64,000 nucleotides of DNA from Biomphalaria glabrata (Eukaryota > Mollusca > Gastropoda > Planorbidae), in the NCBI RefSeq assembly GCF_947242115.1, contig NC_074712.1:46753838-46817837 (forward strand). The letters run 5' to 3'. Shown in pieces: positions 44,489 through 64,000 of this stretch; the first letter of the stretch is position 1, and each line of letters opens with the position of its first letter. The notes below the pieces were generated by a model. The model was not told the DNA's origin. It saw nothing but the letters and a program-made list of their open reading frames with translations, and made no database searches. A program made the position numbers and the translations under genes.

Positions 44489-46296
44489 TTACGCCTCTAG
44501 TACTGGTTCAAACAAAGTTAATTTAATTTTTTACAATCACGATGGAATCAATCAACGATACTAAAGTTTGATCGTAAGGTGCACATGCTCTTTTTTTTTT
44601 TTTTTAAAGTTGTTGAAGGCATACTCTTTGTTATTTGCTACGATTTCTTTACTCAATTGTTCAACTCATGGAAATCAATTGAAAGGAAAAGAAAGGAAGA
44701 ATTCGTCAAAAACGAAATGAAGGCCGAAAAGAATTTTTGTGTGTGTTGTTGCCAACCACTGCCTTCGATAGCTCACAGAGAAGACACGACACCAAACACA
44801 AACAAAACAGACATAAGAACTCGTTTGTTCTATAAGGTATTCAATCATTGATTCAAATCCAACTTTCTGATGTGAACTTCACTTGTAATGTTGAAAGGCC
44901 AACTGGTAGGAAGGTGTAGAAGTTTGTGTGCTGTCGTATACTTCGTTTACTTGATATTGTCTTGTTATGTAAGACCTTCATCAATGATAACAAAAAATAT
45001 TATTGTTATTATTATAAATACTAGTAATACAAGTTACATGATCAAAAACGGAGTAACAAGCTACATTAAATGAAAGTCGGGAGTTCTATTTCAGCTTTTC
45101 CCAATGCTGTTTTCTGTGTTGTAAATTTCAGTACTTAGAGACACGAACTCGGCACATTGTTGTAATTTCTAGTTGTATCAGTTCTTATACAAATAGACAA
45201 AAGGCTTATCTTTGGAACTTTATCATAGCACTTTGACCCAAACAATCTCTGTGTAAATTCCTAATATAAATTTGACAAGCAACAATGAATAACATTAAAA
45301 ATATGTTTTTTTCTTTACAATTCCTCTTATTAGTTTGCAAACTCTCTATGGGTTCAATGGAAACTGGAAATGGGACACTGGGTGGACACTGATCTCGAAA
45401 ACGGCTATAACTGTTTTCGTAGACATTTCTACAGTTTATATATAAAACTTTGGTTTGACCGTTATAATTTTTCAAAATATGATCATATTAAAATAAAATT
45501 TGGTCTGAAGATCTATATCTTGAATACACGTCAGTGGAAATTAGACGTTCAGGAACATTTTACGCACCATCGTATGCATATAATACTTAAACTACTTGTA
45601 CAATTCTTCAATGTACAACATCAATACTATAAAACCACACAAGTATCTTGTATGTCATATTTATAGCTAGACCCAGTATTCTAGTCTAGTTTACTGACTT
45701 TTAATGTTACCTAGTCTAGATCTATATCACAATGCTATACCTGAAATACTCTGAGTAGATTTACACATGATCCATCCGCGGGTTATCAGGATTATTATTA
45801 ATTTTTTGGAGTGAGGGGGGGGGATTGTCTATGATTTATTAGTTCTTAAGAACAAAGTAGGCCCTAATCGCTCTTACAAAAAGTCACCATCTTTATAAAG
45901 GAGGAATCGTCTTGTAGAAATAAATTTAAAAAATGTTGTTTTTGTTTTGTTTTTTGGGATACAATAAAAATGCTGAATAGAACCTAGTAAGGTTAATTAT
46001 CAATATCATTGCGGTACTGTAATTGTTAAATAGGTTTAGGCTTATCCCCAAATCCTTCAAAGAAATACTTTTTTAAACATTTCTTTATATTTTGTTCGGT
46101 TAGCCAAGAGAGATAAAAAGGACAACAAAAGAACAAACTCTTCACACTCAATGATCTTCTACACAGACAGCTGACAACAATCGGATTCTCCTGGACAAAG
46201 ACAAAGTTTTCCAGCCAGTTCACTTCTACAACATCGAAACTGAAGTACCCAGTCATTCTCGTGCAGGAAGCACCTGCCACGGCGCCCCTCACTGTC
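44489..46296 (+). other. Upstream flank of FOXJ1
   Basis: AT-rich, with an R3 fragment near 45385. No RFX X-box-like palindrome was seen by eye. The 5' UTR and promoter of FOXJ1 must lie here or further upstream, but no start site is evident. Confidence 0.35.
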
Positions 46297-59622
<13,326 letters not shown>

Positions 59623-59723
59623 CAAAATACATTGAGCCCAAAACAATTAGACAATGTAACATTAAATGATTTAATTTATTAATTGAGATTAGTATATTTC
59701 CAAGGGAGACCACAACAAAACCA

Positions 59724-60143
59724 CAGCATGATAGTGATGTCTAGATAAGCTAAGTTCTAGACATTCAGCATGATAGTGATGTCTAGATAAGCTGAGTTCT
59801 AGACATTCAGTATGATAGTGATGTCTAGATAAGCTGAGTTCTAGACATTCAGCATGATAGTGATGTCTAGATAAGCTGAGTTCTAGACATTCAGCATGAT
59901 AGTGATGTCTAGATAAGCTGAGTTCTAGACATTCAGCATGATAGTGATGTCTAGATAAGCTGAGTTCTAGACATTCAGCATGATAGTGATGTCTAGATAA
60001 GCTGAGTTCTAGACATTCAGCATGATAGTGATGTCTAGATAAGCTGAGTTCTAGACATTCAGTATGATAGTGATGTCTAGATAAGCTGAGTTCTAGACAT
60101 TCAGTATGATAGTGATGTCTAGATAAGCTGAGTTCTAGACATT
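59724..60143 (+). repeat. 42-bp minisatellite, 10 copies, hairpin-forming, FOXJ1 3' UTR or flank
   Basis: Unit CAGCATGATAGTGATGTCTA then GATAAGCTGAGTTCTAGACA plus TT, exactly ten times from 102 bp after the stop codon. Each unit contains ATGTCTAGA, a 10-nt spacer and TCTAGACAT: a perfect 9-bp stem. Because 42 is divisible by 3, the antisense strand stays open for 165 codons; that frame is not a gene. Confidence 0.95.
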
Positions 60144-60669
60144 CATTTTGATTGTACATAAGTATTACAATGGGTGTTATCCGCACTGACCCATATTATG
60201 TATTTCCTTTGTAACTGCAGCCGTAATGTGTACAATGCTATTATAAAGTAATGAACGCATGAATTATAAAAATTGCAGTGTTAGATCCATTTATCTAACT
60301 GAGCAGAGTTACATACTATTGAACAGATTCGAGATGTTGGCCAGGGTGTACGCCTAATATGAATTTGTTACTTGATTTGTGTGTGGTGTTTTTATTATTT
60401 TTTTACTGGGTTTAAAACACTGTTATTTTTATATTTTATTAAATCAATATTATCGTGAAGCAAGTTATTTAATAAGAAACAAGCCCAGAGCTAACTAACG
60501 GTCCACAACACAAAACCTGATATGTTTGAATAGTGGCTTATGATTAGAATTTACTTTGATCAATAATTCTACGGGGTGTGCTGAGCTGTGTTTTACTGAT
60601 AGTGTGATTCTCAATACATGATGACACAACGATTAATGCCCTAAAAGTTCCTTGCAGTATTATGGGAGA

Positions 60670-60675
60670 AATAAA
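60670..60675 (+). promoter_or_regulatory. FOXJ1: Possible FOXJ1 poly(A) signal (AATAAA)
   Basis: The first canonical AATAAA after the stop codon (about 1.05 kb downstream). An ATTAAA at about 60437 is an alternative. If used, the 42-bp array lies in the 3' UTR. Confidence 0.35.
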
Positions 60676-61094
60676 TGAGGAATGTGAAATTGTTCCCTCT
60701 TGCTATACAATGTACATAGTGACATATTTATTGTGTGCTTTTTAATTATTGAAACCAACAGGTTTCTACAAGACCCTAATAGTATGTATATCTTTTCGTG
60801 TATTATCTTCAGCGTGTATGTGTACGTGTACGACTTTATTTTTAATCAAATGGTTTAGTGTCTTATGCTTTAAAAAAAATTAAATGTAATATAGTTCATT
60901 TATAATTTGTAAAACTTCTTTAGATATTATAGCCTTTAATTAGTATGTAATGTATATCTTTTTTTTTTTCAAAAAATCTGCAAAGCTTTTCGATAATTAT
61001 GAGAAATAATACAATGAAGAAATGAAATTCTAAAATTAACAATTATTTACAACTTGATATATCATATCGTTGAAATAATTATTATTTGGCAACT

Positions 61095-61905
61095 TTCATT
61101 GGCCTCCTTCAGTTGTAGAACGACTATGGTTCATCTCGAACACTTTTCGTGTGGATGTGGAGCCCTACTTTGGAGAGACACTCCCGTCCACATATATTGC
61201 CCTACTTTGGAGAGACACTCCCGTCCACATATATTGCCCTACTTTGGAGAGACATTCCCGTCCACATATATTGCCCTACTTTGGAGAGACACTCCCGTCC
61301 ACATATATTGCCCTATTTTGGAGAGACATTCCCGTCCACATATATTGCCCTACTTTGGAGAGACACTCCCGTCCACATATATTGCCCTACTTTGGAGAGA
61401 CATTCCCGTCCACATATATTGCCCTACTTTGGAGAGACACTCCCGTCCACATATATTGCCCTACTTTGGAGAGACACTCCTGTCCACATATATTGCCCTA
61501 CTTTGGAGAGACACTCCCGTTCACATATATTGCCCTACTTTGGAGAGACATTCCCGTCCACATATATTGCCCTACTTTGGAGAGACACTCCCGTCCACAT
61601 ATATTGCCCTACTTTGGAGAGACATTCCCGTCCACATATATTGCCTTACTTTGGAGAGACACTCCCGTCCACATATATTGCCCTACTTTGGAGAGACACT
61701 CCCGTCCACATATATTGCCCTACTTTGGAGAGACACTCCCGTCCACATATATTGCAGGTCAAGGTGGCTTTCGCTTTGGTGATAGAGGAGCTTGCCATTT
61801 TTAGTATGGCACGCTTTTCTTCCAGAGCTGAGGTTTTGTCCTCCATCCGATGAACATGTCCGAGCCAGCGCAGGCGGCGTTGCCGGAGGTCTATAAAGAT
61901 GTTGA
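61095..61905 (-). mobile_element. LINE C-terminus with zinc finger, family B, expanded by a tandem array
   Basis: The minus strand encodes LRRLRWLGHVHRMED, then ALEEKRAILKMASSSITKAK and a finger start, CNICGRECLSKVG. The second half of the finger is separated from the first by 16 copies of a 37-bp unit. The (R/Q)RRLRWLGHVxRM motif is classic for the C-terminal part of LINE reverse transcriptases. Same family as 36820-37062. Non-functional. Confidence 0.7.
61163..61754. repeat. 37-bp minisatellite, 16 copies
   Basis: Unit CCCTACTTTGGAGAGACACT plus CCCGTCCACATATATTG. The period is not a multiple of 3 and the unit has no + strand stop in any frame, so all three + frames stay open for over 200 codons. 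ACACTCC and ACATTCC variants alternate in the middle. Confidence 0.97.
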
Positions 61906-61949
61906 GATGACCCGTTCGCGCTGATTGTATTTATATTCCAGGTATCATA

Positions 61950-62050
61950 GAGGTGGGTAAAGTAAGTTCCCTTACAGATTTGCGGTCTATACGGCTGATG
62001 ATGTAAAGGCCATCTGTTTCTGTGGCCAGCGGTTTACGACGGTGAACTGT
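61950..62050 (+). repeat. SINE-like central block
   Basis: TTGCGGTCTATACGGCTGAT, then GATGTAAAGGCCATCTGTTT and CTGTGGCCAGCGGTTTACGA, similar to the middle of the SINE at 54115-54390 (read inverted there). No head was found. Confidence 0.5.
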
Positions 62051-62059
62051 GGCCAGCAC

Positions 62060-63727
62060 AAAAAAAAACAACGTATAAAGGGGAGGGAAATGGAACAGAC
62101 ACTAGAAGATAAAACTAAAGTCTAGTGAGACTCTTTAACAAGAATATCAAATGAGACAGAGTACAGACTTTATCCATTGATACTTAATTCCTTTTATCTA
62201 TTTTCATTGACACTTTTACAATTAAATATGGCCTCTTTTCAGCTTTTTTTTTCATTGTTCAATGTAGCCTTCTATCAAGTTACGCTGAAAAAAACAAACA
62301 ACTTAAAAATTATCTTGCTTTTAATGATTTGTTTTATTTTTTATTGATATGCAAGATATATAATTCATATTGAAGTAGGCCTATGTGGACCAGTTAATAG
62401 CATATATAGTATTTCAATGTAAAAACAGAGTAATGAAATAATGAAAAGCTTTGGTGATATTTTTATCTGCTTTGACTGAGTGATTCAAATGATTGTGAAC
62501 TGAAATATTATCAGAGTGATATTATGACTAGAAGATTTAGATGTTGAATTTAGTTGTAGAAAATGTATACATTATTTCAACCATTCTTTGCAAAGTCTAG
62601 TCAAACTAAATGATCCATCGCAGCTGTGATTTTGTAACATAACAACTTTCAAGTTTTTTTTTGTTTTTTGTTTTTTATTGTAGACACAAACATATCTATT
62701 TTTTTTTTTTGTAGTGTGAATAGAGTAGCATTTGAAATAAAGTGCAAAACTTCTTTGAACTAATCTTTTTGTGAAGAAAAAGGATTCAAATGAACTTTTG
62801 TCTTTCGTAATATATTAAACCAACGTTAGTTTCCTAATCTAACATGTAATTACCCCATAACAAAACAGTTTTAATGCACATTATTTTGTAAGCGGCTTCT
62901 TACGGGAAATGCCGTGTTTGTTTTACTATTGTCTTTATTAAACTATTTATATTGTTCACATATGAAATATTCCATTCTGTATAAAATACATTGCTGACCT
63001 ATGCATCGTATAACGCTGACAAACCACATTATATTCGTACAAAATACAGAGAGAGCTCTCTTCGAAAAAACAACAAAAAACGTTTGAGCGCTCTGCGTGA
63101 TTTGGTTGCTTACATTTTCTTATATATTCTCGTCATGATAATATATGTAATGAATTCTTTTGTTCTTTGAAAACTGTAGAATTCAGATATGGTGTCTAAG
63201 TTTTCTTCAAATGTAATTTTTTTTAGTTCTTTTCATAAACCAATGCTGTTGTTTTTTTAAACCTAAAAATGTATTTATAACCACGTGTGCTTTCCAATGA
63301 CATTCCGCGCATCTATATAGGCCTGTACATAACTTCTTCTGTTTGTTCAACAAACGTTTAGTACACGATGTACATAGTTTTCACTCTATTTATATTTAGT
63401 TTATATCCGACTGTCTTTGTTCCGTGTTACCCAAATCGCCTGCTCACTTTGTGAGCTGGTTGGGTATTTGTGGAGCAAGTACATAGAAGTTCACGAACAG
63501 ATCGAAACAACTCATCGATCTGTGTGCCATCGGATGTAGCACAAAGCTTATCAAACGAAACATAATTACCAGCATAGATTAGTAGTTTGGAGATGTTCAT
63601 GTGACTTCTACTGTCAACATATCGAAATATTCCAAGAGCTACTTATTGTTGTTTTTAAAGGCTCATCGTATTTACATTCCAAGACTCAGTGACTGTTCAC
63701 AAAGTTTTTATCTATTTCGCCCATAGA
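62060..63727. other. Intergenic, no recognised gene
   Basis: AT-rich sequence with T runs. I see no gene or clear repeat. Confidence 0.4.
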
Positions 63728-63895
63728 AGCCTTTGTTTTACATGTTTCGAATGCTCCTTCCGATTCTGAAGATAAATACATCCCAGCCCAAACCTCCCAC
63801 AGGACGACGGGGGATGTCAGCGGGCAGACATTCAAGACCACCAAACGACAATCCAGAGCGTATACCACACGACCAGGCAACCATCCAACCTTTGC
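63728..63895 (-). mobile_element. tRNA-headed SINE, family 3 (inverted copy)
   Basis: The minus strand reads GGATGGTTGCCTGGTCGTGT, then CCCCCGTCGTCCTGTGGGAG and CATTCGAAACATGTAAAAC, matching 58397-58575. The B box is degraded. Confidence 0.75.
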
Positions 63896-64000
63896 GAGTA
63901 AACTCGATTTTAACAACGTGTAGGTCGCAAATTGTAGAGGTTCATTATTACTAATGTGAGAATATTTTTTTTTATTTTTAAACGAATTAAAAAAAAAACA

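Noticed and set aside
44489-46296. RFX X-box upstream of FOXJ1
   Set aside because: Looked for GTTGCC/GGCAAC-type palindromes near the start and found none convincing.
46261-46296. GTG start upstream of the FOXJ1 ATG
   Set aside because: Eukaryotic nuclear genes rarely start at GTG; the ATG at 46297 begins the FOXJ1-like N-terminus.
59689-60186. Minus-strand frame of 165 codons with ECLELSLSRHHYH repeats
   Set aside because: Produced by the 42-bp array (divisible by 3) behind FOXJ1; no start context or homology.
61054-61853. Three overlapping + strand frames of 217-242 codons
   Set aside because: They are the same 37-bp minisatellite read in three frames; no conserved protein is involved.

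Overview
The window is animal nuclear DNA: AT-rich, intron-bearing and dense in retrotransposons, DNA transposons, SINEs and minisatellites. Gene content and repeat types (tRNA-headed SINEs, molluscan-looking LINEs and hAT elements) suggest a gastropod mollusc, most likely a freshwater pulmonate snail. The genus is an inference and is not proven here. Only two host genes can be supported, both on the + strand.

Region 1 (about 1385-10770) is RPS2, the cytosolic 40S ribosomal protein uS5. It has a predicted 24-nt non-coding TOP-type first exon behind an ETS/E-box promoter, then five coding exons encoding 282 aa. Its large second intron holds a SINE. Its last intron holds a TTAA-flanked transposon, which itself carries a second transposon with a 6-bp target duplication.

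Region 2 (about 10.8-46.2 kb) is a repeat graveyard with no recognised host gene. It includes a second copy of the 6-bp-TSD element (11556-12615) and a 3-kb hAT transposon with clean 8-bp target duplications (16753-19732), into which a SINE, an old Ty3/gypsy fragment and a hAT-like MITE have inserted. A three-level nest follows at 22.7-29.25 kb: an old LTR, split by a DNA transposon, which was later hit by a gag-only LTR element of the same LTR family. Beyond it lie many LINE 3' ends, hAT-type MITEs and tandem arrays of 21, 25, 26, 35 and 38 bp.

Region 3 (46297-60.7 kb) is FOXJ1, the forkhead master regulator of motile ciliogenesis. Three coding exons give 420 aa, and one intron splits the forkhead domain. 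Intron 1 starts inside a 22-bp minisatellite that looks copied from the splice donor itself. It also holds a very young antisense LTR retrotransposon (48063-53482, identical 199-bp LTRs, TSD CTATC) whose integrase lies before its reverse transcriptase, the gene order of Gmr1-type elements. Intron 2 carries a ~150-bp satellite with a palindromic CRE site in most monomers. The 3' flank or UTR has ten 42-bp repeats, each able to form a 9-bp hairpin.

Region 4 (60.7-64 kb) holds a LINE 3' end whose zinc-finger segment is blown up into a 37-bp tandem array, SINE pieces and otherwise featureless AT-rich sequence. All coordinates and identities were read by eye; no alignment or database search was run.
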